From positions 1 through 13,068 of the forward strand of contig JARFRL010000021.1 in NCBI GenBank assembly GCA_029287275.1: 13,068 nucleotides of DNA, read 5' to 3'. This document shows positions 12,858 through 13,068 of the stretch, in pieces. Both the position numbers and the translations under genes were made by a program. Within the stretch, counting starts at the first letter, position 1. Each line of letters opens with the position of its first letter. The notes under the pieces were generated by a model, which saw only the letters and a program-made list of their open reading frames with translations, did no database searches and was not told the origin of the DNA. This stretch comes from Pontiella desulfatans. Its GTDB lineage: Bacteria; Verrucomicrobiota; Kiritimatiellia; Kiritimatiellales; Pontiellaceae.

Positions 12858-13068
12858 TTAGAGCGCCGCGAGGGCGGCTTCATAGTTGGGTTCCTCGGTG
12901 GTTTCGGCCACCTGTTCGGTGTAGACGACCTTGCCGGCTTCGTCGATCACGACGACGGAGCGGGACAGTAGCCCCGCGAGGGGGCCGTCCGCGAAGGTTA
13001 CGCCATAGCCACTGCCGAATTCCGGATTGCGGAACACGGAAACCGGCACGACGTCTTCGAGTCCTTCG
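12858..13068 (-). CDS. tpx: Thiol peroxidase Tpx, C-terminal part (partial)
   Basis: The frame is open to the right edge; 69 C-terminal residues are visible, beginning EGLEDVVPVSVFRNPEFG. The GTG at 13049 is an internal codon, not the start. The segment matches the end of the 2-Cys peroxiredoxin Tpx: FRNPEFGSGYGV, DGPLAGLLSRSVVVIDEAGKV, then EPNYEAALAAL, close to E. coli Tpx (FRNAEF..YGV..DGPL.GL..R.VVVIDE...EPDYEAALA). The enzyme reduces hydrogen peroxide and lipid hydroperoxides using thioredoxin. The peroxidatic and resolving cysteines lie in the part outside the window, so they cannot be checked. It ends at its own terminator. Confidence 0.9.
   Translation of the reverse strand, partial: EGLEDVVPVSVFRNPEFGSGYGVTFADGPLAGLLSRSVVVIDEAGKVVYTEQVAETTEEPNYEAALAAL

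Noticed and set aside
12442..12861. Open frame of 139 codons on the plus strand
   Set aside because: It crosses repeat copy C and the tpx terminator hairpin, has no ribosome site, and its translation is low in protein-like character.

Overview
The window is GC-rich bacterial chromosomal DNA with 12 genes I can support; the two at the edges are cut off by the window. Three things point to the PVC group, most likely Verrucomicrobiota, Kiritimatiellota or Lentisphaerota: a PEP-CTERM (exosortase-sorted) surface protein, a secreted NIPSNAP protein, and several kinds of dispersed palindromic repeats between genes. That assignment is inference from gene content; no rRNA or other phylogenetic marker is present.

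Layout. 1-388 is the C-terminal part of an unrecognised membrane protein. 612-2378 is an ammonium-sensing pair, amtB and a PII gene (glnB/glnK type), ending in a terminator shared with the facing HU gene (2445-2732, minus). Upstream of HU on the same strand is a short NAD-dependent DNA ligase with a signal-peptide-like N-terminus (2859-4085, minus). Divergent from it is a three-gene run: an AspT/YidE-family transporter (4240-5862), an RluA-family pseudouridine synthase overlapping it by ATGA (5859-6746), and an exported NIPSNAP protein (6774-7547). The run has a good sigma70-like promoter at 4179-4206 and a terminator at 7568-7605.

7626-10789 is an envelope/secretion block: a PEP-CTERM protein (minus), a PhoX/DUF839-like secreted beta-propeller protein (plus) and a secreted protein with seven EF-hand loops (minus). 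The last two face each other across a shared terminator. By eye this block is less GC-biased than the genes to its left.

10790-12857 is mostly repeats, holding one small zinc-ribbon membrane protein (11472-11921, minus). The repeats include two facing REP-like hairpins whose 27-base arms match perfectly, perhaps inside a MITE-like element; a tandem duplication of about 50 bases; and a family of about 110-135 bases present as two near-identical copies plus one diverged, interrupted copy. The two close copies differ in the number of an 8-base subunit (four versus one). There is also a long imperfect palindrome. The right edge carries the C-terminus of thiol peroxidase Tpx (minus) with its terminator.

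How the genes work together. AmtB and PII form the classic ammonium transport and nitrogen-sensing module, but this PII lacks the tyrosine that is uridylylated in E. coli and has a one-residue-shorter T-loop. The ligase has the architecture of E. coli LigB rather than LigA: no zinc finger, HhH or BRCT region, an apparent export signal, and no His in the NMN-binding motif. I see no defence system, CRISPR array, phage gene or tRNA. The points most worth a second look are the exported-looking minimal ligase, the PII variant, and the repeat-rich tract with its REP pair.
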